Program-made: the position numbers and the translations under genes | DNA from: Granulibacter bethesdensis | Lineage (GTDB): Bacteria; Pseudomonadota; Alphaproteobacteria; Acetobacterales; Acetobacteraceae | Assembly: GCF_001889545.1 (NCBI RefSeq) | Contig: NZ_CP018194.1 | Span: forward strand, 1,462,501 to 1,526,500 | DNA length: 64,000 nt | Reading direction: 5' to 3' | Shown here: positions 9,223 to 21,936 of the stretch, piece after piece | Numbering within the stretch: the stretch's first letter is position 1 | Layout of the letters: the number at the start of each line of letters is the position of its first letter | Notes under the pieces: generated by a model | What the model was told of the DNA's origin: nothing | Databases searched by the model: none | What the model saw: the letters and a program-made list of their open reading frames with translations, nothing else

Positions 9223-10743
9223 TCAGGGAGTGACGGACGCCAGCTGATGCATCTGGCTGATCGCCGCCTGATGCTGCTGCACCAGATCGTTCACCGTCGC
9301 ATCAAAGAAATGCGTGAAGCTGGACGGATAGACCCCCATCCACAGGGTCAGCAGCACCAGCGGCACGAACACGACGATTTCCCGCGTGTTGAGATCAAAC
9401 ATGGAGCGTAGCTCGACAATGGTCATCCTGCCGAGGATCACACGGCGATACAGCCACAGTGAATAGACCGCTCCCAGGATCATGCCGGTGCTGCCCAGCA
9501 GGGCAATCCAGATGCTGATCTTGAAAGCACCGATCAGAACCAGAATTTCACCAACAAACCCGCCAGTTCCCGGCAAGCCGATGGTCGCCATGGTGAACAC
9601 AAGGAAGACCGCCGCATAGGCCGGCATCCGCTCGACCAGACCGCCATAACGGTTGATCTCCAGCGTGTGCAACCGGTCATACACCACACCCACGCACAGA
9701 AACAACGCGGCGGACACCACACCATGAGACAGCATCTGGAACAGCGCACCGCTTAATCCCTGCTGATTCACGGTAAAAATGCCGATGGTCACGACGCCCA
9801 TATGCGCAATGGATGAATAAGCAATCAGCTTTTTCATATTATCCTGCGCGAAGGCGACGATGGAGGTGTAGATCACCGCCATCACCGACAGGGCAAACAT
9901 CAGCGGTGCGAAATACTCCACCGCATCAGGCAGCATGGGTACCGAGAAACGCAGGAAGCCGTAGCCCCCCATTTTCAGCAGCACACCGGCCAGAATAACG
10001 GACCCGGCGGTCGGTGCCTCCACATGGGCATCAGGCAACCAGGTGTGAACGGGCCACATCGGTACTTTCACGGCAAAAGATGCCAGAAAAGCCAGGAACA
10101 GCCAGAACTGCATATGCACCGGGAAGCGGGTGTGCAGCAGGGTTGGAATATCCGTCGTCCCGGCATAGTGCCACATGGTCAGCAGCGCCAGCAGCATCAG
10201 CACCGAACCGGCCAGCGTGTAGAGGAAGAATTTCAGCGCCGCATAAACCCGGCGCGCGTGTCCCCAAATGCCGATGATCAGATACATCGGAATCAGCACA
10301 GCTTCGAAGAAAATATAGAACAGCAGGAAATCGGTGGCCGAGAACATGCCCACCATCATGGTTTCCAGCACCAGGAAGGCGATCATGAACTCCCGCACAC
10401 GGGTATGGATCGCATCCCAGCTTGCCAGAATACAAATGGGCGTCAGAAAAGTGGAAAGCAGCACGAACAGAACGCTGATTCCATCGACACCAACGCTGTA
10501 GCGCACACCGAACTCCGGCAGCCACTGCACGGATTCAACAAACTGCATACCCGGCTGGGCCGGGTCGAACCGGACCCACAGGACCAGGCTGAAGGCAAAC
10601 ACCACCAGCGAGGTCCACAGCGCCGTCCAGCGCGCGTTGTTTGCTACAACTTCCTCATCCCCGCGGATCGTCATCAGAATGACGACCCCGAGTAGCGGCA
10701 GGAAGGTCAGCAGAGACAGTACGGGAAAGCCCGCCTGATTCAT
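9223..10743 (-). CDS. nuoM: NADH-quinone oxidoreductase subunit M
   Basis: 506-residue antiporter-like proton-pumping subunit of the complex I membrane arm. The conserved [18 protein letters not shown] segment followed by [21 protein letters not shown], and [13 protein letters not shown], identify it. I start at the ATG at 10743, which gives the family N-terminus ([17 protein letters not shown]) and a 4-base gap to nuoL. An AGGTGA-type ribosome site lies just ahead of it. The longer frame to 10785 would overlap nuoL. Confidence 0.95.
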   Translation of the reverse strand: MNQAGFPVLSLLTFLPLLGVVILMTIRGDEEVVANNARWTALWTSLVVFAFSLVLWVRFDPAQPGMQFVESVQWLPEFGVRYSVGVDGISVLFVLLSTFLTPICILASWDAIHTRVREFMIAFLVLETMMVGMFSATDFLLFYIFFEAVLIPMYLIIGIWGHARRVYAALKFFLYTLAGSVLMLLALLTMWHYAGTTDIPTLLHTRFPVHMQFWLFLAFLASFAVKVPMWPVHTWLPDAHVEAPTAGSVILAGVLLKMGGYGFLRFSVPMLPDAVEYFAPLMFALSVMAVIYTSIVAFAQDNMKKLIAYSSIAHMGVVTIGIFTVNQQGLSGALFQMLSHGVVSAALFLCVGVVYDRLHTLEINRYGGLVERMPAYAAVFLVFTMATIGLPGTGGFVGEILVLIGAFKISIWIALLGSTGMILGAVYSLWLYRRVILGRMTIVELRSMFDLNTREIVVFVPLVLLTLWMGVYPSSFTHFFDATVNDLVQQHQAAISQMHQLASVTP

Positions 10744-10747
10744 GACA

Positions 10748-12682
10748 TCACCTGAAGATGAGGAAAATGGAGACCAGAGCCACAAGACCGATCAGCATGG
10801 CAAAGGCATAAACCGCGATGGACCCGGTCTGGAGTTTTACAACCCTGGAGGAGCCATCGACAGTCAGGCTGGCAAGACCGTTCGGAATGCCATCAATGAT
10901 GGTGGCATCACCAACCGTCCAGAGCAGCCGGGCAAAGCACTGATACGGACGCACGATCAGCGCGGCGTAGATCTCATCGAAATACCATTTATTGGCGAAC
11001 AGGCGGTAAATGGCCGGGAACATCGCCGCAAGACGTGCAGGCGCGCCGGGGTTGAACATATACATCCAGTAGGCAAGCACGATGCCGAGCACACCGAGAA
11101 TGGTCGGCAGGATCGAGGCAAGGAACGGAATATGGTGCATCTCATGCATCACATGATTATCCGGCCCATTGAACACGGCCCCACGCCAGAAGGCGCTCAT
11201 ACCTTCGCCGATGAACCAGTGTTCCAGCAGCATGCCACCCGCAATCGCGCCGATGGACAGCAGCGCGAGCGGCGCCAGCATCACCAGCGGGCTTTCATGC
11301 ACATGTTCCATGGTATGATGATCAGCACGTGGTTTGCCATGAAACGTCATGATCGTCAGACGCCAGGAATAGAACGCGGTCAGGAAAGCTGCGAGCGTAC
11401 CACAAACATAACCGTAAAACCCTACACCACCCTGCGCCCAGGCAGCTTCCAGAATAGCATCCTTGGAATAGAACCCAGCGAAAGGCGGAATACCGGCCAG
11501 CGCCAGATTACCGATCCACATTACCGCATAGGTGAACGGGATCATTTTCCAGATACCGCCCATTTTGCGCATGTCCTGCTCATCAGACATGGCATGGATC
11601 ACGCTGCCCGCACCAAGGAACAGCAGCGCCTTGAAGAAAGCATGGGTGATCAGATGAAACACCGACACTTCATAGGCCCCAACGCCAGCCGCCACGAACA
11701 TGTAGCCAAGCTGCGAACAGGTGGAATAGGCGATCACTTTCTTGATGTCATTCTGGGCGCAACCGATGGTGGCCGCGAACAGGGCCGTGGTACCGCCGAT
11801 CAGCACGATAAAAGTCTTTGCATCCGGCGCAAATTCCAGCAGCGGCGACATACGTGCCATCAGGAACACACCGGCCGTCACCATCGTCGCGGCATGGATC
11901 AGCGCGGAAACCGGGGTCGGGCCTTCCATCGCATCCGGCAACCACACATGCAGACCGATCTGCGCGCTTTTGCCCATCGCACCGATGAACAACAGGAAAC
12001 CGATCACCTCGAAGGTGCGCGGATCGGTCCCGAACAGGTGATAATGGTCATTCACATGCTGGGAAACAGTCCCGAAAATCGCCGAGAACTCGATGGAGCC
12101 GAAGGTCCAGAACACCAGCGCGATGCCAACAGCGAAAAACAGGTCGCCGACGCGATTGACGATGAAGGCCTTCATGGCCGCCGCATTCGCGCTGTCCTTG
12201 TAATACCAGTATCCGATCAGCAGATAGCTGGCCAGACCAACGCCTTCCCACCCAAAAAACAGCTGGAGCAGATTATCCGCTGTCACCAGCATCAACATCG
12301 CGAAGGTAAACAGGGAGAGGTAAGAGAAGAACCGGTAATTCGGCAGGCTGTCATGCGCCATATAGCCGGTGCTGTAGACATGGATCAGCGTGGCGACAAA
12401 CGTCACCATCGCAACCATGACAGCGGACAGCGTGTCATAGCGAAGCGCCCAGTTGACATGCAGATCACCGGCCTGAATCCAGTCAGATACCCGCACCACA
12501 TCGGGCAGGCTTCCCGGCGGCGAGGAAAGCAGCGTGTAGAGAGACAGCGAACCACAGATCGCTGCGGCAATCATCAGCGCGATTGTCACCACCTGCGCGG
12601 CACGATCCCCCATCACCCGTCCGAACAGACCGGCGATCACGGACCCCAGCAGGGGGGCAAAGACTGCGACGGCATAGATCAT
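10748..12682 (-). CDS. nuoL: NADH-quinone oxidoreductase subunit L
   Basis: 644 residues, the most distal proton-pumping subunit of complex I, about 16 membrane segments plus the long lateral amphipathic helix near the C-terminus. Diagnostic blocks are [38 protein letters not shown] and [16 protein letters not shown]. It begins 3 bases after the nuoK stop codon. The antisense strand carries a 761-codon open frame over this gene, which I treat as a composition artefact. Confidence 0.96.
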   Translation of the reverse strand: MIYAVAVFAPLLGSVIAGLFGRVMGDRAAQVVTIALMIAAAICGSLSLYTLLSSPPGSLPDVVRVSDWIQAGDLHVNWALRYDTLSAVMVAMVTFVATLIHVYSTGYMAHDSLPNYRFFSYLSLFTFAMLMLVTADNLLQLFFGWEGVGLASYLLIGYWYYKDSANAAAMKAFIVNRVGDLFFAVGIALVFWTFGSIEFSAIFGTVSQHVNDHYHLFGTDPRTFEVIGFLLFIGAMGKSAQIGLHVWLPDAMEGPTPVSALIHAATMVTAGVFLMARMSPLLEFAPDAKTFIVLIGGTTALFAATIGCAQNDIKKVIAYSTCSQLGYMFVAAGVGAYEVSVFHLITHAFFKALLFLGAGSVIHAMSDEQDMRKMGGIWKMIPFTYAVMWIGNLALAGIPPFAGFYSKDAILEAAWAQGGVGFYGYVCGTLAAFLTAFYSWRLTIMTFHGKPRADHHTMEHVHESPLVMLAPLALLSIGAIAGGMLLEHWFIGEGMSAFWRGAVFNGPDNHVMHEMHHIPFLASILPTILGVLGIVLAYWMYMFNPGAPARLAAMFPAIYRLFANKWYFDEIYAALIVRPYQCFARLLWTVGDATIIDGIPNGLASLTVDGSSRVVKLQTGSIAVYAFAMLIGLVALVSIFLIFR

Positions 12683-12685
12683 CGC

Positions 12686-13006
12686 TCAGCCCTTCATCAG
12701 ATTCACGTCTTCGACCTGGATCGAACCGCGATTACGGAAATAAATGACCAGAATGGCAAGACCGATCGCTGCCTCAGCGGCAGCCACGGTCAGGATGAAC
12801 ATCGCAAAGACCTGCCCGGCCAGATCGCCCAGCGAAGCAGAGAAGGCTACCATGTTCAGATTGACGGCAAGCAGGATCAACTCGATCGACATCAGCATGA
12901 CGATGACGTTTTTACGATTCAGAAAGATGCCGAAAATCCCCAGCACCAGCAGAACCGCGGCCACGGCCAGATAATGGCCCAGCCCCACAGTCATGAGCGA
13001 ATTCAT
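12686..13006 (-). CDS. nuoK: NADH-quinone oxidoreductase subunit K
   Basis: 106 residues with three membrane helices. The two buried Glu of the proton path are in [11 protein letters not shown] and in [13 protein letters not shown]. The ATG at 13006 overlaps the nuoJ stop codon (ATGA) and has a GGAGG ribosome site 7 bases upstream, so I prefer it to the internal ATG at 12994 that would give the more common 102-residue form beginning MTVGLGHYL. Confidence 0.95.
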   Translation of the reverse strand: MNSLMTVGLGHYLAVAAVLLVLGIFGIFLNRKNVIVMLMSIELILLAVNLNMVAFSASLGDLAGQVFAMFILTVAAAEAAIGLAILVIYFRNRGSIQVEDVNLMKG

Positions 13007-13746
13007 ACGCGATCCTCCGCTGCGTGATGGGCATTCTGCGGCAGATGAGTGCCGGCACCGTGATCATCATGACCAATCTGGCCATGACTCGGCACGGGTT
13101 TTGATGAAGCCGGAGGAAGGGGACGCAGGAAATCCTCCGGATGGATGCCCTGCCCGACCGGCGTATTCACCAGCTTCAGCGTATCTTCGATCCGGCGATT
13201 GACCTGCTCGGCAATGTTCTGATGCCGTGAGGTCTTGCGATCCCGCAAGGTCAGCACGATGGCACCGATCATGGCGACCAGCAGGATCAGCCCTGCCATC
13301 TGAAACAGCATCACATAATGCGTATAAACGATCTGCCCCAGCGCCACAGTATTTTGTACGTGATCGGGACGTGGAGAAAAACGCAGAGCACTCGCTCCCG
13401 GTGCAACCTGCCATCCCCCCAGAACCATCGCCAGTTCCACGAGCAGCACACCGCCAATCGCCGCACCAACCGGCGCATAACGCTGCCACCCATCCCGCAC
13501 TTCCGCGAAATTGATGTTCAGCATCATCACCACGAACAGGAACAGCACGGCGACAGCGCCCACATAGACGATGACCAGAATCATCGCCAGGAACTCGGCC
13601 CCCGTCAGCAGAAACAGGCCCGCCGCGTTAAAAAACGCCAAAATCAGGAACAGCACCGCATGCACAGGATTGCGAGCGCTGACAACCATTGCCCCTGATA
13701 CAATCAGGATGGCAGAGAAAACATAGAATGCTATCGCGGCGATCAT
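13003..13746 (-). CDS. nuoJ: NADH-quinone oxidoreductase subunit J
   Basis: 247 residues. Five membrane helices occupy about residues 1-165, with the TM3 pi-bulge region [25 protein letters not shown], which is central in coupling quinone reduction to pumping. The C-terminus runs about 80 residues past the last helix as a hydrophilic His/Pro-rich tail ([20 protein letters not shown]), longer than in E. coli. The start is the ATG at 13746 with GGTGAG upstream. It overlaps nuoK by 4 bases. Confidence 0.94.
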   Translation of the reverse strand: MIAAIAFYVFSAILIVSGAMVVSARNPVHAVLFLILAFFNAAGLFLLTGAEFLAMILVIVYVGAVAVLFLFVVMMLNINFAEVRDGWQRYAPVGAAIGGVLLVELAMVLGGWQVAPGASALRFSPRPDHVQNTVALGQIVYTHYVMLFQMAGLILLVAMIGAIVLTLRDRKTSRHQNIAEQVNRRIEDTLKLVNTPVGQGIHPEDFLRPLPPASSKPVPSHGQIGHDDHGAGTHLPQNAHHAAEDRV

Positions 13747-13753
13747 GATCGTC

Positions 13754-14242
13754 TCACCGGTACGGCGCGTCGAGTTCAAGGCGACGGGCGATTTCCGGCT
13801 CCCACCGGTCGCCGTTCGCCAGAAGACGATCCTTGTTGTACATCAGTTCCTCGCGCGTTTCGGTGGCGAATTCCAAATTCGGCCCTTCCACGATCGCGTC
13901 CACCGGGCAGGCTTCCTCGCACAGACCACAATAGATGCATTTGGTCATGTCGATGTCATAGCGCGTAGTCCGGCGTGAACCATCGGCGCGAGGCTCGGCC
14001 TCGATGGTAATCGCCTGCGCGGGACAGACAGCCTCGCACAGTTTGCAGGCGATACAGCGCTCCTCCCCGTTCGCATAACGCCGCAACGCATGCTCACCCT
14101 TGAAACGCGGGCTGATCGGGTTTTTCTCGTACGGATAGTTGATGGTCGCTTTCGGCTTGAAGAAATACTTCAGCGTCAAGGCCATGCCTGAAACGATTTC
14201 TGTCAGCAGAAAACTGCGCGCGGTGCGGTCCAGCAACGCCAT
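13754..14242 (-). CDS. nuoI: NADH-quinone oxidoreductase subunit I
   Basis: 162 residues. Carries the two [4Fe-4S] clusters N6a and N6b of the peripheral arm, bound by the ferredoxin motifs [12 protein letters not shown] and [12 protein letters not shown]. The ATG at 14242 ([15 protein letters not shown]) follows an AAAGGGG ribosome site at good spacing; the upstream in-frame ATG at 14257 has none. It depends on the SUF machinery encoded later in this window. Confidence 0.96.
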   Translation of the reverse strand: MALLDRTARSFLLTEIVSGMALTLKYFFKPKATINYPYEKNPISPRFKGEHALRRYANGEERCIACKLCEAVCPAQAITIEAEPRADGSRRTTRYDIDMTKCIYCGLCEEACPVDAIVEGPNLEFATETREELMYNKDRLLANGDRWEPEIARRLELDAPYR

Positions 14243-14290
14243 GTCAGCCCCTTTCACTCAACACGCAATCATTCACATACACGGTCATCG

Positions 14291-15310
14291 TCAATTCACC
14301 GTCGGCAGCCAGCCTGCCAGCTCCAGCACGCAGGCGGTCAGCAGCAGCCAGACCAAAGAGAACGGCAGGAACACTTTCCAGCCCAGGCGCATCAGCTGAT
14401 CGTAGCGGTAGCGGGGCACAGTACCGCGCACCCAGAAAAAGACGAACATCAGCACACAGACTTTAAGCACGAACCAGATCGGGCCCGGCAGCCAGTTCAG
14501 CGGTGCGATGTCGAAAGGCGGCAGCCACCCACCCAAAAAGAGCAGGGTGGTCATCGCACAGATCATGAACATGTTGGCGTATTCGCCGAGGAAGAACAGC
14601 GCATAGGCCATGGCGCTGTATTCCACCATGTGTCCGGCGACGATCTCGCTTTCACCTTCGACGATATCGAACGGAGAGCGGTTGGTTTCCGCCAGCCCGG
14701 AGATGAAGAAAATCACGGCCATCGGCAGCATCGGCAGCACGAACCAGACATGCTTCTGTGCCAGCACAACATCATTCAGATTAAGCGATCCGACACAAAG
14801 CAGGATCGCAACCATGACGAAGCCAATCGAAACTTCATAGCTGACCATCTGCGCCGCAGCCCGCAGCGCGCCCAGAAAAGCATATTTGGAATTCGAGGCC
14901 CAGCCCGCGATGATCACGCCGTAAACACCGAGCGAACTGATGGCAAACAGATACAGCACGCCGACATTGATGTTGGCCACGGCCCAGCCATCATTCACCG
15001 GCACAACGGCCCAGGCGATCATCGCCAGAATGAAAGTCAGCAACGGCGCGAGAATGAACAGCACCTTGTTGGCGCCATCCGGAATGATGGTCTCTTTGAG
15101 AAGCATCTTTCCGGCATCCGCGAAGGCCTGCAACATACCCCATGGACCAACCACGTTGGGGCCTTTGCGCAGGCCGATCGCGGCCAGAACCTTACGCTCG
15201 AACACGGTGGCATAGGCCACCATCAGCATCAGCGGAACCAGAATAGCCAATGCCTGCAAGACCGTGATGATCAACAGGCCGAGATTGGTATTGAACAGAA
15301 AATCGTGCAT
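14291..15310 (-). CDS. nuoH: NADH-quinone oxidoreductase subunit H
   Basis: 339 residues with eight membrane helices. It forms much of the quinone-binding chamber. The signature [19 protein letters not shown] is intact, as is [14 protein letters not shown] near the N-terminus. I choose the ATG at 15310, with GGAG 8 bases ahead. A GTG at 15319 overlapping the nuoG stop codon is the alternative and adds three residues. Confidence 0.95.
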   Translation of the reverse strand: MHDFLFNTNLGLLIITVLQALAILVPLMLMVAYATVFERKVLAAIGLRKGPNVVGPWGMLQAFADAGKMLLKETIIPDGANKVLFILAPLLTFILAMIAWAVVPVNDGWAVANINVGVLYLFAISSLGVYGVIIAGWASNSKYAFLGALRAAAQMVSYEVSIGFVMVAILLCVGSLNLNDVVLAQKHVWFVLPMLPMAVIFFISGLAETNRSPFDIVEGESEIVAGHMVEYSAMAYALFFLGEYANMFMICAMTTLLFLGGWLPPFDIAPLNWLPGPIWFVLKVCVLMFVFFWVRGTVPRYRYDQLMRLGWKVFLPFSLVWLLLTACVLELAGWLPTVN

Positions 15311-15315
15311 TCCGC

Positions 15316-17373
15316 TCACTCCGCCGCGCTCGGCAGGGATGCCGGAGCGGTCTCATAGACGCGCACGCATTCTGCCATGGTCGGGCTGGCACGGCTGACA
15401 GGATCCGTCTGCCAGTAGCTGCTGATGGCATAGGTGACGGGGGCCGGGCTGATTGTTCCATGAGCGGAAGGTCCGGCCGGATCGGTACAACCACGAACCG
15501 GCAGATCATCAATCACGGCAAAGGCCGGATTGACCTCGATCAATCGCGCCCGCACGGCCTCGATCGTATCGTAGGGCAGCGGACGGCCGATCACGGCGCT
15601 GAAAGCCCTCAGGATGCGCCAGTCATCCTTGGCATCCTTCAACGGATGCACGGCACGGTTTGCCTGTTGCACACGGCCCTCTGTGTTCACATAGGTGCCG
15701 TCTTTTTCAGTGTAGGCCGCGCCAGGCAGGATCACATCAGCCCGTGCCGCGCCTTTATCACCATGTGATCCCTGATAGATCACAAATGTATTCGCCCCGA
15801 TCCGGGCTGTGTCGAACTCGTCGGCACCCAGCAGCCAGAGCAGATCGACCCCGCCATCCAGCAGACGCGGCAATCCGTTTTCTCCCCCCGGAGGCACTGC
15901 GCCAAGCATCAACCCAGCAACGCGTGACGCGGCCGTATGCAGTACATTGAAGCCGTGCCAGTCAGCATTCAGCGCCCCAACCTGTGCGGCCAGAGCCCAG
16001 CTTGCCGCCATAACAGAAGCACCATCAGGACGGGCCAGAGCCCCCTGCCCGACAATAATCATAGGCTTTTGAGCTGTACGCAGCGTTTCGACAAAGGCGA
16101 AATCCGCAGATGCCAGCGCCGACAGATCGGTCCCGAGCCAGTTCACCTGATACGTCAGATCATGCGGCACCCCGAACGAAGCAACGGGAATCTGGGCCGA
16201 CAGCCAGCGCTTGCGGATGCGTGCATTCAGAACCGGAGCCTCATGGCGCGGATCAGTGCCGATCAGGAGGATGGCATCGGCCTCCTCAATCCCGGCAATG
16301 GTCGCATTGAACAGGAAAAAATCACGCCGCGACGTATCCAGCGCAGCCCCGTCCTGCCGGCATTCGATCAGGGATGAGCCTGCGCCGGCCATCAGATCCT
16401 TCAACGCCACGATGCTTTCCGCATCAGCCATGTCACCGATCAGCGCGCCGATCCGTGCTCCATCCAGCCCCTGCATGCGGCTGGCGATAGCCTGAAAAGC
16501 CTCCTGCCAGCTGGCCTGCCGCAGAGTGCCGTTCTCCCGCACCCATGGCGTATCCAGACGACGGCGACGCAGGCCATCGACCGCAAAGCGGGATTTGTCG
16601 GCCAGCCATTCCTCATTCACGTCTTCATTGATGCGCGGCAGCACCCGCATCACTTCCGGACCACGGGCACACAAGACAATATTCGACCCGACCGCATCCA
16701 TGACATCTATGCTGTCAGTCCGGTTCAGTTCCCACGGACGCGCGGTAAAGGCATAGGGTTTCGAGGTCAGTGCACCGACCGGGCAGATATCGATCAGATT
16801 ACCGGACAATTCGCTGGTCAGGGCCTTTTCAACATAGGTGCCGATTTCGACATTCTCGCCACGTGAAGTGGCGCCCAGTTCCGGCACGCCAGCGATTTCC
16901 TGCGCAAAACGGACACAGCGCGTACACTGGATGCAACGCGTCATCACTGTTTTCACCAGCGGGCCAAGGTACTTATCCTTCACCGCTCGCTTGTTTTCCT
17001 CAAAACGGGAATGATCCCGTCCGTAGGCCACGGATTGATCCTGAAGATCACACTCACCGCCCTGATCGCAGATCGGGCAGTCCAGCGGATGATTGATAAG
17101 CAGAAACTCCATCACACCGCGACGGCCACGACGGACCATCTCGCTGTCAGTTTTGACCACCATACCATCAGCAACCGGCATCGCACAGGACGCCACCGGC
17201 TTCGGCGGTCCTTTTTCGATTTCAACCAGACACATCCGGCAGTTACCGGCCACAGATAGCCGATCATGATAACAGAAGCGCGGGATTTCCTTGCCGGCCA
17301 TCTCACAAGCCTGCAACACATTGAACCCGGCTGGAACCTCCAGCTCGGTGCCGTCAATGGTGACTTTCACCAT
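15316..17373 (-). CDS. nuoG: NADH-quinone oxidoreductase subunit G
   Basis: 685 residues, the large Fe-S subunit of the peripheral arm. The N-terminal 2Fe-2S ferredoxin domain has [21 protein letters not shown] His-Cys [4Fe-4S] region ([18 protein letters not shown]) and a further [4Fe-4S] site ([10 protein letters not shown]) follow. The rest is a molybdopterin-oxidoreductase-like domain with no sign of a cofactor role. Length is typical of the short alphaproteobacterial and mitochondrial form, not the 900-residue E. coli form. It begins 6 bases after nuoF. Confidence 0.95.
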   Translation of the reverse strand: MVKVTIDGTELEVPAGFNVLQACEMAGKEIPRFCYHDRLSVAGNCRMCLVEIEKGPPKPVASCAMPVADGMVVKTDSEMVRRGRRGVMEFLLINHPLDCPICDQGGECDLQDQSVAYGRDHSRFEENKRAVKDKYLGPLVKTVMTRCIQCTRCVRFAQEIAGVPELGATSRGENVEIGTYVEKALTSELSGNLIDICPVGALTSKPYAFTARPWELNRTDSIDVMDAVGSNIVLCARGPEVMRVLPRINEDVNEEWLADKSRFAVDGLRRRRLDTPWVRENGTLRQASWQEAFQAIASRMQGLDGARIGALIGDMADAESIVALKDLMAGAGSSLIECRQDGAALDTSRRDFFLFNATIAGIEEADAILLIGTDPRHEAPVLNARIRKRWLSAQIPVASFGVPHDLTYQVNWLGTDLSALASADFAFVETLRTAQKPMIIVGQGALARPDGASVMAASWALAAQVGALNADWHGFNVLHTAASRVAGLMLGAVPPGGENGLPRLLDGGVDLLWLLGADEFDTARIGANTFVIYQGSHGDKGAARADVILPGAAYTEKDGTYVNTEGRVQQANRAVHPLKDAKDDWRILRAFSAVIGRPLPYDTIEAVRARLIEVNPAFAVIDDLPVRGCTDPAGPSAHGTISPAPVTYAISSYWQTDPVSRASPTMAECVRVYETAPASLPSAAE

Positions 17374-17379
17374 GGCTGA

Positions 17380-18696
17380 TTACTCCGCCGCCGCGGGAAG
17401 GTTGGGAACCGGTGCACGGCCGGGGACGCGTTGCTTATAAGCACGGATGCGATCCTCGATCACCGGACGGAAATGACGGATCAGACCCTGAACCGGCCAT
17501 GCCGCCGCATCGCCCAGAGCACAGATCGTATGACCCTCCACCTGTCGCGTCACCTGCTCCAGCATGTCGATCTCCTCGAGATCAGCGCGGCCTTCAACCA
17601 TGCGGTTCATGATCCGCATCATCCAGCCCGTGCCTTCCCGACAGGGGGTACACTGACCACAGCTTTCATGCTTGTAGAAATGGCTGAGCCGGGCGATCGC
17701 CTTGATCACATCGGTGGATTTATCCATCACGATAACAGCAGCAGTACCCAGCCCGCTGCGCTGCTCCCGCAGGCTGTCGAAATCCATCAGTACATCATCG
17801 CAGATACTCTTCGGCAGAAGCGGCACCGATGACCCACCAGGAATAACCGCCAGCAGATTATCCCACCCGCCACGCACACCGCCCGCATAACGCTCCAGCA
17901 ACTCACGCAGGGGAATACCGAGTTCTTCCTCGACATTGCAGGGCTTGTTCACATGGCCGGAGATGGAAAACAGCTTGGTGCCGCTATTCTTCGGCCGCCC
18001 CAAAGAGGCGAACCAGGTTCCGCCGCGCCGAAGAATCGTCGGACAAACCGCGATGCTTTCAACATTATTCACGGTGGTTGGACAACCATACAGACCCACG
18101 CCTGCCGGAAAAGGCGGCTTCAGGCGCGGCATGCCCTTTTTGCCTTCGATGCTTTCGATCAGCGCGGTTTCCTCACCGCAGATATAAGCACCCGCCCCGC
18201 GATGGACATACAGATCGAAATCCCAGCCGCTGCCGCAGGCGTTTTTACCGATCAGACCAGCCTCATAAGCCTGATCAATAGCGGCCTGCAAGTGACGGGA
18301 TTCATTGTAAAATTCACCGCGCACATAAATATACGCCGTATGGGCCCCCATCGCGAAAGCGGCGATCAGACAGCCTTCAACCAGTTTGTGAGGATCATGC
18401 CGCAGGATGTCGCGATCCTTACAGGTTCCCGGCTCACTCTCATCGGCATTGACGACGAGGTAATGTGGGCGGCCATCGGATTCCTTCGGCATGAAGCTCC
18501 ACTTCATGCCGGTGGGAAATCCCGCGCCACCACGACCACGCAAGCCGCTGGTCTTGATGTCCTCAATAATGGCGTCCCGGCCCCGTGCCAGAATGGCTGC
18601 TGTGCCATCCCAGTCCCCGCGCGCCAGAGCGCCCTTCAGCCCCCAATCATGCTCGCCGTACAAATTCGTGAAGATGCGGTCGCGATCGTTCAGCAT
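17380..18696 (-). CDS. nuoF: NADH-quinone oxidoreductase subunit F
   Basis: 438 residues. It binds FMN and NADH and the N3 [4Fe-4S] cluster, the entry point for electrons. The [18 protein letters not shown] glycine-rich NADH/FMN site, the [15 protein letters not shown] block and the cluster ligands [12 protein letters not shown] are all present. It is separated from nuoE by 139 bases, the only sizeable gap in nuoA-nuoL. Confidence 0.96.
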   Translation of the reverse strand: MLNDRDRIFTNLYGEHDWGLKGALARGDWDGTAAILARGRDAIIEDIKTSGLRGRGGAGFPTGMKWSFMPKESDGRPHYLVVNADESEPGTCKDRDILRHDPHKLVEGCLIAAFAMGAHTAYIYVRGEFYNESRHLQAAIDQAYEAGLIGKNACGSGWDFDLYVHRGAGAYICGEETALIESIEGKKGMPRLKPPFPAGVGLYGCPTTVNNVESIAVCPTILRRGGTWFASLGRPKNSGTKLFSISGHVNKPCNVEEELGIPLRELLERYAGGVRGGWDNLLAVIPGGSSVPLLPKSICDDVLMDFDSLREQRSGLGTAAVIVMDKSTDVIKAIARLSHFYKHESCGQCTPCREGTGWMMRIMNRMVEGRADLEEIDMLEQVTRQVEGHTICALGDAAAWPVQGLIRHFRPVIEDRIRAYKQRVPGRAPVPNLPAAAE

Positions 18697-18835
18697 CGCC
18701 TGCCCTCAGCCGATAGAAGCCGGCGGTGTGGAACCGGCTCCATTTTACATACGACATGCAATCCAGTTTCCGGCTGGACAGAATGTCGGTCCTCACTCGC
18801 CGCGAAGCGGCAGATCAGTGTTCCATTCCGTGCGG

Positions 18836-19519
18836 TCACTCCCCTGCTGCGGGCGGTATATAGTTGCCCTGGGTCTGGGCTGAAGGCACATCACGCAATG
18901 TTGTCGGGCCACCCTCCGGCGCGGAGTTCTGACGACCGGACATGGAACCAGGCGTTGGACGCTCCCCGCGGCGCAGGGCGTCCAGCAGGGCAAGGGTCCG
19001 GGGACCATCCATATCCTCGTAATAATCGTCATCCACCTGCAGAATCGGTGCATTGACGCAGGCGCCAAGACACTCGACCTCCGTCATGGTGAACAGGCCA
19101 TCCGCACTGGTTTCGCCCCAGCCCTGGATACCTGTCGCCGAGCGGCAGGCCGCAACAACCTCATCAGAACCACGCAGCCAGCACGGTGTGGTCGTGCAGA
19201 GCTGGAGATGATGACGCCCCACCGGCCGGGTATTGTACATGAAGTAGAAAGTCGCCACTTCATAGACCCTGATCGGTGCCATCCCAAGACGGCGTGCGAT
19301 TTCATCCATCGCCGCACGTGGAATCCAGGCACTGCCGGTCTCACGTCCCATCTGGCGTTGGGCCAGATCCAGCAGGGGCATCACCGCGCTGGCCCTGCGA
19401 GCTGGCGGATACTTCGCCAGAATGCTCTCTATCTGCTGCTCGCTCTGCGCATCGAACGAGAATTCCACAGGCTGCCAGGGCTCCCGCCCGACATCACTGC
19501 CTCCGTTGACGTCCGCCAT
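18836..19519 (-). CDS. nuoE: NADH-quinone oxidoreductase subunit E
   Basis: 227 residues. It holds the N1a 2Fe-2S cluster, with ligands in LCTTTPCWLRG and in VECLGACVNAPILQV. The thioredoxin-like fold occupies about residues 40-190. The C-terminal 35 residues are a Pro/Gly-rich tail without obvious structure. The ATG at 19519 shares one base with the nuoD stop codon (TGATG). Confidence 0.95.
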   Translation of the reverse strand: MADVNGGSDVGREPWQPVEFSFDAQSEQQIESILAKYPPARRASAVMPLLDLAQRQMGRETGSAWIPRAAMDEIARRLGMAPIRVYEVATFYFMYNTRPVGRHHLQLCTTTPCWLRGSDEVVAACRSATGIQGWGETSADGLFTMTEVECLGACVNAPILQVDDDYYEDMDGPRTLALLDALRRGERPTPGSMSGRQNSAPEGGPTTLRDVPSAQTQGNYIPPAAGE

Positions 19520-20721
19520 CAGCGGTCTACCTCACCGAACACAAGATCAAGCGAACCGATGATCACCACCGCATCCGCCAGCATATGACGATGGGCCATG
19601 ACATCGATCGCCTGCAAATGAGCAAAACCGGTCGGGCGGATTTTACAGCGATACGGACGATTGCTGCCATCCGCGACCAGATATACGCCGAACTCCCCTT
19701 TCGGGCTTTCCACCGCCGTATAGGTAGCACCCTCCGGAACGTGATAGCCTTCCGTGTAGAGTTTGAAGTGATGGATCAGCGCCTCCATCGACCGCTTCAT
19801 CTCGGCGCGAGGAGGCGGCGTGATCTTGTGATCCTGCACCTTGATCGGACCGGGACGGATTTTTTCGAGACACTGCTTCACGATGCGCACGCTTTGTCGC
19901 ATCTCCTCGACCCGCACCAGATAGCGGTCATAGCAGTCGCCATTACGCCCAACCGGAACCTCGAAATCCACCTCGGCATATTTATCGTAGGGCTGGGATT
20001 TGCGCAGATCCCATGGAATGCCGCTGGCACGGATACAGGGACCGCTGAAACCCCAGGCCAGAGCCTGTTCCGGAGTCATACGGCCTATATCAACCACGCG
20101 CTGCTTCCAGATGCGGTTATCGCTCAACAGACCGGCCATATCATCAATGAAGGCCGGGAATTTCTCGGTCCAGTCGGCAATGCGGTCGGTCAGACCCGCC
20201 GGCAGATCCTTTGCCACCCCACCGGGACGGAAATAATTGGCATGGAATCGGGCGCCGGATACGGCCTCATGGAATTCCAGCAGCTTTTCACGCTCTTCGT
20301 GTCCCCACAGCACCGGCGTCATCGCACCGCCATCGAGTGCATAGGTGGTGAGATTGAGCAAATGGTTCAGGATGCGCGTGATTTCCGCGAACATCGTGCG
20401 GATCCACTGTGCCCGCTCCGGCGCGGTGATTCCCAACAGCTTCTCTGTCGCCAGAGCGAAGGCATGCTCCTCGCACATTGGCGAGACGTAATCCAGCCGG
20501 TCGAAATAAGGCAGAGCCTGAAGATACGATTTATATTCGATCAGCTTCTCGGTGCCGCGATGCAGCAGACCGATATGCGGATCGGCACGCTCCACCACCT
20601 CACCATCCAGTTCCAGCACCAAACGCAGCACACCATGGGCGGCGGGATGCTGGGGACCGAAATTGATGGCGTGGCTATCAATTTCAACGACACGGCCCTG
20701 TTTCTGGACGGTCTCGCTCAT
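19519..20721 (-). CDS. nuoD: NADH-quinone oxidoreductase subunit D
   Basis: 400 residues, the 49-kDa-like subunit that forms the quinone site with NuoB and NuoH. Recognisable blocks are [36 protein letters not shown] and the C-terminal [26 protein letters not shown]. Its ATG overlaps the nuoC stop codon (ATGA). Confidence 0.96.
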   Translation of the reverse strand: MSETVQKQGRVVEIDSHAINFGPQHPAAHGVLRLVLELDGEVVERADPHIGLLHRGTEKLIEYKSYLQALPYFDRLDYVSPMCEEHAFALATEKLLGITAPERAQWIRTMFAEITRILNHLLNLTTYALDGGAMTPVLWGHEEREKLLEFHEAVSGARFHANYFRPGGVAKDLPAGLTDRIADWTEKFPAFIDDMAGLLSDNRIWKQRVVDIGRMTPEQALAWGFSGPCIRASGIPWDLRKSQPYDKYAEVDFEVPVGRNGDCYDRYLVRVEEMRQSVRIVKQCLEKIRPGPIKVQDHKITPPPRAEMKRSMEALIHHFKLYTEGYHVPEGATYTAVESPKGEFGVYLVADGSNRPYRCKIRPTGFAHLQAIDVMAHRHMLADAVVIIGSLDLVFGEVDR

Positions 20722-21353
20722 CGCTTTGCCTCCTCCGTCACGACCGGTTGCGGCTGGGTGCTGGCGATGGATGCTTTCTCATCACCGGGCAGGGTCGTCA
20801 TTCCTTCCCACGGAGACAGGAAGTCGAAATTGCGGAAATCCTGAGTCAGCTTCACCGGCTCATACACGACCTGCCGCCGTTCTTCATCCCAGCGAAGTTC
20901 GACATAACCGGTCAGCGGGAAATCTTTCCGCAGCGGGTGCCCCTCAAATCCGTAATCCGTCAGGATACGCCGGTGGTCGGGCTGGCCGGAGAACAGGACG
21001 CCGAACAGATCCCAGGTCTCACGCTCGAACCAGGTCGCCACGGGCCAGATTGTGTGGACCGAAGGCACCGGCACGCCATCATCCGTTCCAACGATCATGC
21101 GGATACGATGATTCAGAGACACTGAGAGCAGATTATAGACAACATCAAAGCGTGGAGACCGTGAAGGCCAGTCTACCCCACATATATCCATCAGTTGCTG
21201 GCACAGAAACTGCGGATTGTCCCGCAAGGTCAGCGCCACTGCCTCAAGTTGATCGCGTGTGACCTCGACGACCAACTCATCTTTTTCCAGCCGCGCGCAT
21301 GTCACACCGTGAATGGCGGACAAGGCCTCCAGTAAATGTGATTGATCAGCCAC
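20718..21353 (-). CDS. nuoC: NADH-quinone oxidoreductase subunit C
   Basis: 211 residues, the 30-kDa-like subunit. The signature [20 protein letters not shown] followed by [20 protein letters not shown] is intact. I start at a GTG at 21353 ([11 protein letters not shown]), which gives family length and an 8-base overlap with the nuoB end. The longer frame to 21515 runs antiparallel to nothing but fully within nuoB and is unlikely. Confidence 0.92.
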   Translation of the reverse strand: MADQSHLLEALSAIHGVTCARLEKDELVVEVTRDQLEAVALTLRDNPQFLCQQLMDICGVDWPSRSPRFDVVYNLLSVSLNHRIRMIVGTDDGVPVPSVHTIWPVATWFERETWDLFGVLFSGQPDHRRILTDYGFEGHPLRKDFPLTGYVELRWDEERRQVVYEPVKLTQDFRNFDFLSPWEGMTTLPGDEKASIASTQPQPVVTEEAKR

Positions 21354-21930
21354 GGAGAATGGTTCCCGTCCGGCGAATTTTCTTCTGAAGCTGCATGATG
21401 CCATACACCAGCGCCTCTGCGGTCGGCGGACAGCCCGGTACATAGACATCGACAGGCACGATCCGGTCGCAACCCCGTACCACTGAGTAGGAATAGTGGT
21501 AATAGCCGCCACCATTGGCGCAGGACCCCATGCTGATCACCCAGCGCGGCTCCGGCATCTGATCATAGACTCGACGCAGGGCGGGGGCCATTTTATTCGT
21601 CAGGGTTCCTGCCACAATCATCACGTCACTCTGACGGGGCGAAGCACGAGGAATAACGCCGAAGCGATCCAGATCATAACGCGGCATGTAGGCATGGATC
21701 ATTTCCACCGCACAGCAAGCCAGACCGAAGGTCATCGGCCAGAGGCTGCCTGTGCGGGCCCAATTCACCAGCTTGTCGAGATTGGCGACCACAAAGCCCT
21801 TATCTGCCATCTCTCCCGTGATACCACGCAGCACGGCCTCCTGCCCCGGCCCAGGCGGCAAAGCCTCCCTGTTCCAGAGCATCGCCTCATCTGCTGTCGG
21901 GGCGTTAGCAGAAGGATACTGGCTCTGCAT
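21346..21930 (-). CDS. nuoB: NADH-quinone oxidoreductase subunit B
   Basis: 194 residues. It carries cluster N2, the last Fe-S cluster before quinone. The tandem cysteines in GLACCAVEM and the later [20 protein letters not shown] and [12 protein letters not shown] ligands are present. About 30 extra residues precede the conserved core. It starts 6 bases after nuoA. Confidence 0.96.
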   Translation of the reverse strand: MQSQYPSANAPTADEAMLWNREALPPGPGQEAVLRGITGEMADKGFVVANLDKLVNWARTGSLWPMTFGLACCAVEMIHAYMPRYDLDRFGVIPRASPRQSDVMIVAGTLTNKMAPALRRVYDQMPEPRWVISMGSCANGGGYYHYSYSVVRGCDRIVPVDVYVPGCPPTAEALVYGIMQLQKKIRRTGTILRG

Positions 21931-21936
21931 GGTGCT

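Noticed and set aside
10742-13027. 761-codon open frame antisense to nuoL and nuoK
   Set aside because: Rich in Gln/His/Arg with no recognisable domain; GC-biased antisense frames opposite a conserved membrane subunit are expected. The nuo genes explain the region.
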